Shown here one piece after another: positions 36,190 to 46,330 of a stretch of 64,000 bases of DNA. Numbering within the stretch: the first letter of the stretch is position 1; each line of letters starts with the position of its first letter. Both the position numbers and the translations under genes were made by a program. The DNA is from Limonium bicolor (taxonomy: Eukaryota; Streptophyta; Magnoliopsida; Caryophyllales; Plumbaginaceae). The stretch spans positions 88,067,627-88,131,626 of the forward strand of contig CM041780.1 in the NCBI GenBank assembly GCA_023374045.1, given 5' to 3'. Below the pieces are notes generated by a model, which had not been told where the DNA came from, did not search any database, and was given only the letters and a program-made list of their open reading frames with translations.

Positions 36190-37541
36190 TACAAGTATCA
36201 CAGCTACTACTCGAAGAGTGCGGGATACTTCGCTCTCATGGAGTCCTCTAACTCCCATGTAGCCTCCTCCACCTCATGGTTGACCATAGAACCTTGACCA
36301 TGCTAACGGTCTTGTTCCTAGTCTGTCTCGTCTTCGTATCGAGAATGCGGAGTGGTACTTCCTCATATCGTAGAGCGGGGTCCAACTCTAAAGTCTCTGG
36401 CTGTAACACGTGCGATGGGTGGGGCACATACTTCTTCAACTGTGAAACGTGAAAGACGTCGTGCACCCTCCCGAGCTCTACTGGCAAATCCAGTCTGTAG
36501 GCTAACGGGCCCACTCGCTCCCTAATTGCATAAGGTCCAACATACTTTGGGCTCAACTTGCCCTTCTGCCCAAACCGGAAGATCCCCTTCATGGGTGACA
36601 CTCTGAGGAATACCATGTCGTCAGTAGTGAACTCAATGTCCCTCCTCTTGGTGTCTGCATATGATTTCTGCCGGTCCTGAGCTGATTTCATGTTCTTACG
36701 AATCTGTAGGACATCCTCCTTAATCTGCTCTAGGTACTCAGGTCCTAGAAGCGTATTCTCGCTGGCCTCATCCCAGCATAGAGGAGTCCTACATGGTCTA
36801 CCGTATAGTGCCTGAAACGGTGGCATCTGTATCGAGGAGTGGTAGCTGTTGTTGTAGGCGAACTCTATCAGATGTAGTCGCTCTAACCAACTCCCCTGAA
36901 AATCTAAGGCACATGCTCTCACATGTCCTCCAGTGTCTGGATGGTCCTCTCACTCTGACCGTCGGTCTGTGGATGGAATCGTACTAAGCTTCAACTTTGT
37001 ACCAAGGCTTCCTGAACCTGACCCCAGAATCTAGACAAAATCGAGGGTCCCTATCAGACACAATGGTCTTTGGCAATGGTGCCGGATCACCTCCTTCTGG
37101 AACAAGTCCGCTAACTTCGGGACCTTCCAGGTATCCTTCATAGCCACAAACTTTGCCACCTTCGTCAGACGGTCCACAATGACCCAAATCGTGTTCAGTC
37201 CTCCCTTAGTCGGTGGGAGACCGACAACGAAATCCATCGAGATGTCCTCGAACTTCCAGCAAGGAATAGGCATAGACTGCACTAAACCGCCGGGTCTCCT
37301 ATGCTCAAACTTAACCTTCTGACAGGTCAAGCATCTAGTCACGTAGTCAGCTACATCCTTCTTCATCCCGCTCCACAATAAATGGACCTTTAAGTCCTTG
37401 TACATCTTCGAAGAACCGGGGTGGACGGATAAGGACGAGCAATGAGCCTCCTGGAGTATCTTCTCCTTCAAATCTGGAGAAGACTCGAATACATAACCGG
37501 CCATTCAGTCGAATCATGCCATCATCACAGTTCGAAGTCAT
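36190..37541 (-). pseudogene. pol: Element 3 integrase, GPY/F module and chromodomain (frameshifted)
   Basis: Pieces read the zinc-binding part ([27 protein letters not shown]), the core with the first Asp in [11 protein letters not shown], a second Asp region broken by frameshift near 37090 (DRDPRF), and the third-residue region LDFQGSWLERLHLIEFAYNN. Then come the GPY/F module (KYVGPYAIRERVGPLAYRLD) and a chromodomain (ILDTKTRQTRNKTVSMVKVL) whose end (VEEATWELE) lies in another frame near 36270. Frame breaks occur near 37525, 37430, 37090, 36920 and 36290. Function and order match element 1. The chromodomain type supports the Tekay clade. Confidence 0.88.
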
Positions 37542-39183
37542 ACTTCTGACTCTCGAAGCAACCCTCTATCATCTTCTGCCTGATACTCTCCATGTACTGG
37601 TCACTCTCCTGTGCAGCTCGTATCTCATCAATCATACTGCTGCTCGCTAACAGTGTAAATAATGAATGAGCTTTGTGGCTCAGGGCGTCGGCTACTATAT
37701 TCGCCTTGCCCTCCTTGTACCTCAGGTCAATGTCGTAGTCCTTCAAGAACTCGACCCATCTTCTCTGTCGCATGTTCAGCTCCTTTTGAGAGAAGAGATG
37801 CTGTAAACTCTTGTGACCAGAGTAGATAGTGACTGTCACACCGTAAAGATAATGTCGCCGGATCTTCAAAGCAAAGACTACTACGCCTAACTCAAGGTCG
37901 TGTGTGGGGTAATTCACCTCATGCTTTTTCAGCTGTCGGGAAGCGTAGGCAACTACCTTTCCGTGCTGCATAAGCACACAACCTAGACCGGTTCCAGAGG
38001 CATCACAATATACCTCGAACCCATCAGTGCCCTCAAGAATAGTAAGAACGGGTGCCGATGTCAGGAGATCCTTCAGTGTCTGAAAGGACTGCTCGCACTC
38101 TACAGACCATAAGAACTGGGTCTCCTTCTTCATGAGATTAGTCATCGGTTTGGCCTCTTTGGAGAAGTCCTTCACGAACCTTCTATAGTAACCGGCCAAA
38201 CCCAGAAAGCTGCGGACATCAGTAACTGTCTTTGGCATTGGCCAACTCTTCACTGCCTCAATCTTAGCAGGGTCTACAGATATCCCGTCTGCTGATATGA
38301 TGTGTCCTATAAATGACACGCTGTCTAACCAGAACTCACACTTCGAGAGCTTGGCATATAGCTGGTTCTGTCTCATGATACTCAAAACCTGTCTCAAATG
38401 TAACTCATGATCTTCCCTGGTCTTTGAATAGATCAGAATATCGTCGATGAAGACCACCACTGATCTATCAAGCTGTTCTCTAAAGAGACGGTTCTTCAAA
38501 TCCATGAAAATAGCTGGTGCATTCGTCAACCCGAATGGCATAACGGTGAACTCGTAGTGTCCATACCGTGTCCTGAAAGCTGTCTTCTCTATGTCACCCT
38601 CTGCAATCCTAATCTGATGGTAGCCAGATCTGAGGTCTATCTTTGAGAACACACTGGCCCCTCTCAGCTGGTCAAATAAGTCATCTATCCGTGGTAACGG
38701 GTACTTGTTCTTGACCGTGACCGCATTAAGCTCGCGGTAGTCGATGCAGAGTCGCATACTGTCGTCCTTCTTCTTGACGAATAATACTGGAGCACCCCAA
38801 GGAGAAACACTAGGTCTAATGAATCCCTTGTCGAGGAGGTCCTCCAGCTGTAACTTCAGGTCCCTCATCTCAGCCGGTGCCATACGGTAGGGTGCCTTAG
38901 CAATTGAGCCCGTACCTGGCAATAAGTCGACGGCGAACTCAACCTCACGCACAGGCGGCATGCCTGGCAACTCATCAGGAAACACATCGGGAAAGTCTGC
39001 CACGACTGGAATGTCTACATCCATCTCGTCGCACTGTCTCGTGTCCTGTACATAACAGAGGAAGGCTTGTCGGCCCTTCCTAACGTCCTTCATCAGGGAC
39101 AATGCTGACACGATCTTGACAGTCGGCTCTCTCCTCACACTGCGGTACGACACTGTCTTGCCGCTCGGCCCCTTCAGTAGTAG
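37525..39183 (-). pseudogene. pol: Element 3 reverse transcriptase and RNase H
   Basis: A long open frame directly after an in-frame TGA (39184-39186) that separates it from protease; element 1 has Arg codons there, so a C-to-T change of CGA is likely. RT motifs are complete: [50 protein letters not shown]. RNase H shows [23 protein letters not shown] and [15 protein letters not shown]. The motif [12 protein letters not shown] has Gly where I expect the catalytic Asp of this family, so RNase H may be dead. A frameshift ends the frame at 37525, before integrase. Confidence 0.9.
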
Positions 39184-39602
39184 TCAATGCTCTGCACAAT
39201 GTAGGCGGCCCTTATGCTTCTGCAGCCAATCCATACCCACTATAATGTTGAAGCCCAAGTTATTAAACTCAATCAAATCGATGGGAAAAGTCTCATTCAT
39301 AATGCTGATCTCCGACCCTAAGTACTGCCTGGTGCAACCTACTCTCTCCTTCGATGGAAGGGTGACTAAAAAGTCAGAAAGCTGTTCGGGGGCAGCCCCT
39401 AGCTTCTTAGCAAATGCCGAGGAAATAAAAGAATGTGAAGCCCCTGAGTCGAACAATACGGAAGCACTAACACCATCAACAGGAAAGGTACCTGAGATTA
39501 CCTCTCGCATTAGCATCGAGTCCCAATAAATCACTAACTTACTGTCGGTTGTAATTGTCATACCTGTGATGACATTACCGGACTCCCTGGCTTGCGCCAT
39601 AT
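39184..39602 (-). pseudogene. pol: Element 3 aspartic protease
   Basis: Active-site motif [12 protein letters not shown], then FNNLGFNIIVGMDWLQKH. The frame ends at the TGA at 39184. The minus strand GCATCCTAG|ATATGG offers a splice acceptor with exon start at 39602 in phase 1, the phase in which the Gag zinc-knuckle exon ends. It would process Gag-Pol. It starts only 159 nt downstream of the AlkB stop, in a separate reading context. Confidence 0.87.
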
Positions 39603-39760
39603 CTAGGATGCAGATGGTACCCTCCTTTCCATTTCTGTAGCCTGAAGTTATGAATTAACGGTATCAACAAACTGAACACATATACTTGAAAGTACAAGAC
39701 TCTTATTTCATTCATTCAACTGTTTTATACAAGGTTACACACTTAGCCACTGTTATTACA

Positions 39761-40500
39761 TCAGTACTGTCTGAAAGTCAAATTTAAACGGCTAGGTCGG
39801 ATGTGGGTATCATTCACTAGGGCTGGTGGGGCGGTATTGAGCTCAATGCTCTTAATACCATGGTATACAAGTCTCGCCTCTCCACCAAATACCAACACAT
39901 CCCCAGACTTGAGGATGATCTTGCTTGCTAGATCCATCCTCTTCTGGTCTCCATAGATGAACTCAGCATCATCGCCGATGGAGAATGACACAACCGGTAT
40001 TTCTCTGGTGATGGACTCGGTCGTCTCATCACGGTCCTGGTGCATCCCAAGCTTTCCTTCCTGCTCGTAGTAGTTGTTGATGCAAACGTCAGGTGTCATG
40101 TCGGGTAATGGAAAAGTCTCACAGTCTTGAGCAATATCCATTGCGTTTCTCACCATGGTTAGGAAACTCTCAGGTATCCTAGGAATAGATACGCCACCTA
40201 CCATCCTCACCTCTCGATAAACCCTAGCTTGTGGATCTCAATCTTTTCCTAAGCACATCATGTGCAGTTTCATTTTAGAACCATTATTAAATATAGGGGT
40301 ATAAAATCCTCCTATGCCCTTACCCAAAGCTCTACACTCATTCACTATGGCGATTTGCTCATCTAGGGTTAGGAATTCTCTGAGAAGTATCATGCCCGGT
40401 CTGACCACATGACACAACTCGCTAGGGTACTCCCGTCTTTCTTCCACGGGTCTAGGTGATCTCTGTCTTGTAAGTGTGGGATAGCAGATGTCGAAGTCTC
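39761..40500 (-). pseudogene. AlkB-type dioxygenase exon of element 3 (one in-frame TGA)
   Basis: A 740-nt exon from the acceptor CTCTTAG|GAGAC to the stop at 39761-39763. The N-terminal part has VVRPGMILLREFLTLDEQI and a conserved MKLHMMCLGKD; a TGA follows (40238-40240) where element 1 has Trp. The catalytic part is open for 149 codons: NNYYEQEGKLGMHQDRDE with H57 and D59, SIGDDAEFIYGDQKRMDLA, SGDVLVFGG, H117 in LVYHGIK, R141 and R147 in RLNLTFRQY. Its full length, about 245 residues, is normal for a single-domain AlkB. AlkB enzymes demethylate nucleic-acid bases using Fe(II), oxygen and 2-oxoglutarate. It is about 60% identical by eye to the element 1 copy over the core. The catalytic residues are unbroken; the TGA is probably a late mutation. 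A captured host ALKBH1-like gene is the most likely origin. Confidence 0.92.
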
Positions 40501-40630
40501 CTAAGAGGTAACATGTTTCTTAGATAAGTTGTTTATCTAAAGTGGTAATTTAAACACGCATTCATGCTAAGGTAAAATGTTTAACACTTAGTCATGCTCT
40601 CATACAATGGTTAAGGTTTCAAATGCTAAC
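40501..40630 (-). other. Candidate intron joining gag to AlkB, element 3
   Basis: Donor GTGAAG|GTTAGC at 40630, acceptor CTCTTAG|GAGAC at 40501, 130 nt, phase 1 on both sides. With this intron removed, the summed exon lengths (675+131+125+357+740) are a multiple of three ending exactly at the AlkB stop. Confidence 0.7.
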
Positions 40631-42174
40631 CTTCACCGCGCTGGGTACTAGTGCCAGCGCCCGAAGCTCCCGCTGCATTCAGCACACGGTTGCCCGGCGG
40701 GTTTCTCTGGTTCTGGTTCTGCTGTTGCGGCTGCTGATGCTGCTGCTCCCTCTGGGCTTGGGGCGCCGGCCCCCTCTGGCCACCTCGAGCTCCACCTCCT
40801 CCAGTAGGTGCGCTCAGAGTCCCCTTCGGCGGGCGGTACGCTCGGCTCTCTGGATTAGCAAAGCACTCGAATGACCTGTGGCCTTTCTTTCCACAATGGT
40901 GGCAGTCCACCGCTTGCCCGGTGTAGTCAACACCCGGGTGGTCTTTACCACAGCGCTTGCAGTGAAAGTGGCGCTGGGGTGTAGAACCTATTATCATATC
41001 ACACTCAGATTAATACAAGGACGGTAATGGATAGTATAGTACACAACTCATTCACAAGGTTAGATCGCTTACCCTTAGGGGGTGCAGATCTAAGAGGCTG
41101 AACATCGTAGGTAGGCCCGGTCAGCATCGGGACCTTCTCTTTGCCCTTCTGGCTGGCCTGCTCCTTCTTCTTCTCCTTCCAAGAGAACTTTTTCTTCCTG
41201 TGATCGTCAAGTGTCAGGAGTAGCAGGTATAAAAGCAGGCAGCAAGTAAGTAATTTAAATGGATTAAATAACTTAAAGGTGGTTCTTACTTCCAACCCTT
41301 GCTGCTTCCGCTTCCAGCCTCAACCTCCGCCGCCTTCTCGGGGGCCTTACGCTTCTGCCCCTGGTTGTCCTCCCGGCTGTTCACCAACAGCTCGGTCCGA
41401 GAAGCAGCTTCGTAGCATTCCTATATTGCATCAATGAGTTCCCCGAACTTGTAATAAATCAAACTGAGTTACAAGGTATAATCTGTCAACTAATTTTACC
41501 TGGATCGTAGGGTATAAGGCAGCACCCATGGCGGCCGTGATAGCATATCGCAACCCGCCTCTAAATTTCTCCACTTTCACAGTATCGGAATAAACAACTC
41601 CCGGGACAAAGTCCAAGAGCCCAATAAAAGACGAGTAGTACTGATCTACTGTCAGACTACCCAGCCTCAGGGCCTCGAACTCTTCCCGCTTCCTCTGCTT
41701 CAAATGAGCAGGATAGTACTTCTCTCTCAATAATTCCACAAAGCCTGTCCAACCAAAACCCTCTATAGCGGTGTAGTGTGCCTTCACGGACCTCCACCAA
41801 GTGCTGGCGGCATCCCTCAGATGGAAGGCTGCTATACCGACCCGGTGCTCAGCGGACACATGAATGGCATCGAAGGCCTTCTCGTGCTCAACAATGTATC
41901 TCTCCAGGACGGTGGGGTCAGCTACTCCGTCATATGTAGGTACTCGCGTGTCAGCAACGCTCTTTAGCCAGTTCGCCTCTCTCGGTGTGGGTACAGGTGG
42001 GACTACCGGTGGTGCTCCTATCTGGACACCCCCCAACAGGGCTAGCTGAGCAAAGACGGCAGCTACCGTCTCAGCAACGCCCACGGCTGGGGCCTCAGGA
42101 GGACCTCCTCCAGGCCCGCCGCCGCTTCCACCACCTCCTCTACCTCTGCCAGTCGAACGTCTTCCAGAAGACAT
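40631..42174 (-). CDS. gag: Element 3 Gag, four exons, open
   Basis: Exon 1 (41500-42174) starts MSSGRRSTGRGRGGGG and holds the capsid-type Gag domain (STWWRSVKAHY, FVELLREKYYPAHLKQRKRE, LTVDQYYSSFIGLLDFVPG). Exon 2 is 41290-41420, exon 3 41073-41197, exon 4 40631-40987. Introns are 41421-41499 (CAG|GTAAAA...TATAG), 41198-41289 (GAA|GTAAGA...CACAG) and 40988-41072 (AGG|GTAAGC...AATAG), 79-92 nt each. Phases 0, 2 and 1 match throughout, so no stop interrupts the joined frame. Exon 4 has two zinc knuckles, one with the spacing CX2CX3HX4 but Tyr for the last Cys (CKRCGKDHPGVDY), the other intact (CHHCGKKGHRSFEC). The tail is Gln- and Gly-rich. Gag packages the RNA. Exon 4 ends in phase 1 and could continue into AlkB or protease. 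Confidence 0.82.
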
Positions 42175-42370
42175 CTGAAGAATTCAGAATCAAAGTTAGC
42201 TCTTGGTATAAATACCGTACTGTTCCCAACCATAAGTTCACATAGCCCTGAAAGGCATAAAACACATTATCCCCGACAATCTCCTAACTCAAATCATTTA
42301 CAACTATCTCCTTGGTACTGGTGTGTGGATAACCTAAGCTCATGGTACTTAAACTACTATCTCTTGTAAT

Positions 42371-42396
42371 CAGAGCGGTACTCCGCTCTGATACCA
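42371..42396 (-). promoter_or_regulatory. Initiator-Met primer-binding site within a hairpin, element 3
   Basis: TGGTATCAGAGC on the minus strand of 42385-42396. Surrounding stem CAGAGCGG/CCGCTCTG with TACT loop (42371-42390). The innermost pair is G-C, against A-T in element 2 and T-A in elements 1 and 4. Confidence 0.95.
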
Positions 42397-43022
42397 CTTT
42401 TTGTAACATCCCTACTAGTTCGGCTCCTAATTATCCTATAAATATCGCACATAATAAATAAATCGCAGCGGTAAATAATAGACTGTCGCTCTAATGGTGT
42501 CACTGTTATCACTCGCCCATACGGGTGATAACGAATTACCTATTAATCAACTTGCAAAACGTATTCCCGCAGTGACCACAAGAGATAGATAGTAGTACTT
42601 AAACAATTTAAAACAAATCCAACAACAACCGATTATTACAGACCATACTCGTGAGCACCTATCCAAAATATACCTCGGTTTACACAACCCGAGTCCAAAA
42701 CAACATCAGTATCAAACCGTACCAAGTTTTACCAACAGTATAATCTCAACCGTCGCACCCCGCGTCGACCCATCAGCTAATCTCCTGAAATAAAAATGGT
42801 TTATGGTATGGAATCAGCCCCTGCTGAGTATGTTATCACATGCCCCGTCATGCCTCCTCAAACCCCTCAATTAATTGGTCGAGAGCATGAGATTCGTTAC
42901 ATACAATACCGTTTTAATATTTAAACTGTAAAACAATTAACAGTAATATCCATACAATAACACAACCACCAATACACATAATATAACCACATAGTATAAC
43001 CAATGAACAACAAAGCGAAACA

Positions 43023-43053
43023 ACGAGAATAACAAACAAGTATTAATTCTCGT
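43023..43053 (-). other. Inverted repeat in 5' LTR of element 3
   Basis: ACGAGAAT at 43023-43030 and ATTCTCGT at 43046-43053, a perfect 8-bp stem with a 15-nt loop, 621 bases from the LTR end. Other LTR families have unrelated hairpins at 605-670 bases. Confidence 0.6.
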
Positions 43054-43374
43054 CCATGGTGTAGAAACCAATATCGTTCGCCACTGTAAGAGTCTCAACT
43101 GTATTAATTGTTCAGTTATACCTAATGACAATGTCTCGTTAAAACGACGTGTCTCTAAATTACCCATATATTATGGCGGGTCACCCACGGCAGTAGCCAC
43201 TCCAGCGGTAGAGTCTCCGACCAACGAGCCATTCTAGCTCACGGGAAATTTTCTTGATACTTACGGACCCGTACGCGGACATCCTGGTATCGTTTTTGTG
43301 ATCACAGCGCGCACCAAGAGCCACATCCTCTTGGCTTTGTAATCTTTCATTAATTAATTATACCATCGCATCGC

Positions 43375-43379
43375 ATTAC
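43375..43379. repeat. Target-site duplication ATTAC (partner 49908-49912)
   Basis: ATTAC precedes TGTGGAGGG at 43380 and follows GTCTACA at 49907. This delimits the 6528-bp insertion. Confidence 0.85.
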
Positions 43380-44668
43380 TGTGGAGGGTGATTTTTCGGT
43401 ATAAGGGGGGTCTATCTGAATATGGTTCTTGACCGAAAAGTCTAGATCCTAAAAATGCCATTCTGTGGAGGGTGAAAACCCGTTGTTCTGGCATCCCTCA
43501 AATACCTACTACATCATCCGTCTTTCCCAGAAAGCATAAGGGGAATGCTAGTGAGCACTACACCCGCTCTCAATGGGCTCCACGCGGACTTATGCCTCTA
43601 TAAGGCGGAATTGACTAGAGTCGCCACCTAGTTTGACCTAAGATACTAGGAAGGAAGGGAGGGAGGGTTCTAAGAACCGTTGGTTGACTCTGATTGTTGC
43701 TTATGGATAGGGCTTATTTGGTCATTACAGAGATTCTATTGTGGGTTCGCACTGGGTTACACCCCTTAGAAGTGGCAACGACCACGACTTCAGATTGGTG
43801 CCCGAGGAAACCTCGGTCTCCAATTGTCGGGATTGCCTTCTTTCAAAACCTTATTGAAGAGATTCTGTTAAAGCCAAAGGATAGGATTTGAGTATGGAAT
43901 GAGGAGTAGGCGATTTTGGAGAGTCTTGAAAGAATAAGCTGATCATGAGGTATCGGTTCGTGGGATTGGTCAAAGGGTTGAGAAGGTTTGATTAATTTTG
44001 AGGGGATTGGATTTGTCTCGGCTTTTGTGAGGCTAAGGGGGTATTTTGGTCATTCTTATGGAGTTGAGGGATGTTTGGGTCATTTGTTGGAGTTGAAGAA
44101 TTTCCTGGGTTTGTTAGGTTCATCTTTCAGAGTGGTCGGATTTTTGAGGTGCTTTTGGGAAGTTGAATGTGTTGAGAAACACCATGTATAAGATGGTTGG
44201 GTGTGGAAGAGGATATTTGGTTTGTAGGTACTCGGGTTTTGAAGATGTTTCAAGCTTCTGGGAGCCTTCAGGAATTGGAGGTCCTATGTGACTTAGAGTT
44301 GGTTCAGAGGAGGATTGAGAAGTGTTTATGGGTCTTAGGGCTCTAATGAAAGGATTTGATTGATTTATTCAGAATTGTCTCTCTTTGAAAATTTAAAACG
44401 GAAAATCATTTTTGTTGGGAAAGGGCGGATAATCCCGAGGGATTACCCTATGTACCCCCTCGAACACGACACTTAATTAATGGTAAGTGTCAAGGCTCGA
44501 AAGATGGGGCAATGAATTTATGTCGAAAATAAGATTTAGAGAGAAACACCATGAATGAGATGTTCTCGGTCAAATCCTAATAACGTCTCTAACTCCCGGG
44601 TTTTAAAACGTTAAAAATCAAAAATATTGAAATCGAATGGAAGGGAGTTAGACGATTCTAAAATCCCG

Positions 44669-44813
44669 GCTGCAACTAGGAAGGCCGTTACTTCCCTAGC
44701 ACCCCGCCTTGTAAAAAACTAGGCTGCAATTAGGGGAGGTTTGTCACCCTAATGCCCCGCCTAAAGAGATCCAGACTGCGACAAGGGAGGTTATGACCCC
44801 AGTGCCCTGCCTC
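44669..44813 (-). repeat. Three tandem units of about 52 bp
   Basis: Units at 44669-44709, 44721-44762 and 44773-44813 share the frame ctgcaa..agg...ccctag..ccccgcct. Each can form a stem (CTAGG/CCTAG, TTAGGG/CCCTAA, and a weaker third) with changes on both arms. Confidence 0.65.
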
Positions 44814-45290
44814 GGATTTTTATTTTGGGAAGGAAGACAAGTGATGTTCTAACCATGGAGGAAATGCTTTGAAAGGGTTAGACATTTCTTGCTCCCCGAA
44901 AACATATTATTTGGATTTGAAAACTAAGTTAGAAAACTTTGAAAGTTGTTCGGAATCCTCGGTAAAGAAACACTGATTTTGAGAAATATTTTTAGGAGAA
45001 AACTTTCTGTGTATGTGAGAAGAACTTTCTGCAATTGAGAAGAGTTTTCTGTGATGTGAGAAGAGTTTTTCCTTTTTAAATTCCACAAAATGGTTTCTTT
45101 GAAAACTTGATGAGACTTGAACAAAATGATGGTTTTGAAATTCTTTTGGGTTTTTAGATTTTGAAAGGAATTTACAAGTGAGTGTGGATTGGATGAAATG
45201 CATTTGGGTTTGAGTTGGATTGAGCTCGATGAAATGGGTTCGGTTTGGATTTAGGTTCAGGCTTGAACCAGATTGAATTTTGAGTTTTTT

Positions 45291-45378
45291 GGTCAAGGTC
45301 AACGTTTTTGGTCAAGGTCAACGTTTTTTATCAAGGTCAACGTTTTTGATCAAGGTCAACGTTTTGGTCAAGGTTTGA
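45291..45378 (+). repeat. Short tandem repeat, about five copies of tcaaggtcaacgttt
   Basis: Copies of ggtcaaggtcaacgttttt with small variations (atcaaggtcaacg), about 17-20 bp each, directly upstream of the larger array. Confidence 0.85.
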
Positions 45379-45391
45379 CATTTGTGGACTT

Positions 45392-46330
45392 GGGCTGGAT
45401 TGGGTTAATGGGCCGAGTTGGGCTGATGGGCCGAGATAGGGTTTGGGTCATGGGCTTTGGGCCAAGTGTGGGTATTTGGGCCGAGATTTGTTTTGGGTCA
45501 AGTGTGGGCATTTGGGCCGAGATTTGTTTTGGGTCAAGTGTGGGCATTTGGGCCGAGTTGGGCTGATGGGCCGAGATTGTGTTTGGGTCAAGTGTGGGCA
45601 TTTGGGCCGAGTTGGGCTGATGGGCCGAGATTGTGTTTGGGTCATGGACTTTGGGCCAAGTTTAGGTATTTGGGCCGAGAGTGGTCTTGGGCCACGTGTG
45701 GGCATTTGGGCCGAGATGGGCTGATGGGCCGAGATTGTGTTTGAGTCAAGTGTGGGCATTTGGGCCGAGTTGGGCGTGGGTCATGGACTTTGGGCCAAGT
45801 TCGGGTATTTGGGCCGAGAGTGGTCTTGGGCCACGTGTGGGCATTTGGGCCAAGATGGGCTGATGGGCCGAGATTGTGTTTGGGTTATGGACTATGGGCC
45901 AAGTTTGGCTGATGGGCCGAGATTGTGTTTGGGTTATGGACTTTGGGCCAAGTTTAGGTATTTGGGCCGAGAGTGGTCTTGGGCCACGTGTGGGCGTTTG
46001 GGCCGAATTTGTTTTGGGGTGAGTGTGGGCACTTGGGCTTGGATCATGGGCTTCGGACCACGGTCTGGACTTGGGCTGAGATGATTTGGGCCGAGATGGC
46101 TTGGGCCGGGTCGATATGTAATTGGGTCGTGGGTTTTGAGTTTCGGGTCATGGATTTCGAGTTTTGGGCCACGGGTTTGGGTTCGGGCCGAGATGGTTCT
46201 GACATCAAGTTTGGATTTGACTTAATGGGCTGGGTCAAGGCAATTAGGCCAGGCGTAGACTTGGGCCGAGATGGTTTGGGCCGAGAGTGGTCTTGGGCCG
46301 AGGTTTGGACTTGGGCCGGGTTGAACGGAT
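45392..46330 (+). repeat. Degenerate tandem array of gggccgag-type units
   Basis: About 0.9 kb built from short words: gggccgag, ttgggctgatgggccgag, gtgtgggcatttgggcc, ggactttgggccaag. Units combine into longer periods of about 60 bp and longer, and become less regular after 46030. Open frames on both strands are products of the period and should not be taken as proteins. Confidence 0.9.

Larger units (their letters stand above)
42402..43379 (-). repeat. 5' LTR of element 3, primer-site end
   Basis: It begins TGTAACATCCCTAC right after the primer site. It contains the TCAGC/GCTGA hairpin (42814-42827) and the perfect inverted repeat ACGAGAAT/ATTCTCGT (43023-43053). It is cut by the insertion at 43380 and resumes after 49912. 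Non-coding. Confidence 0.8.
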
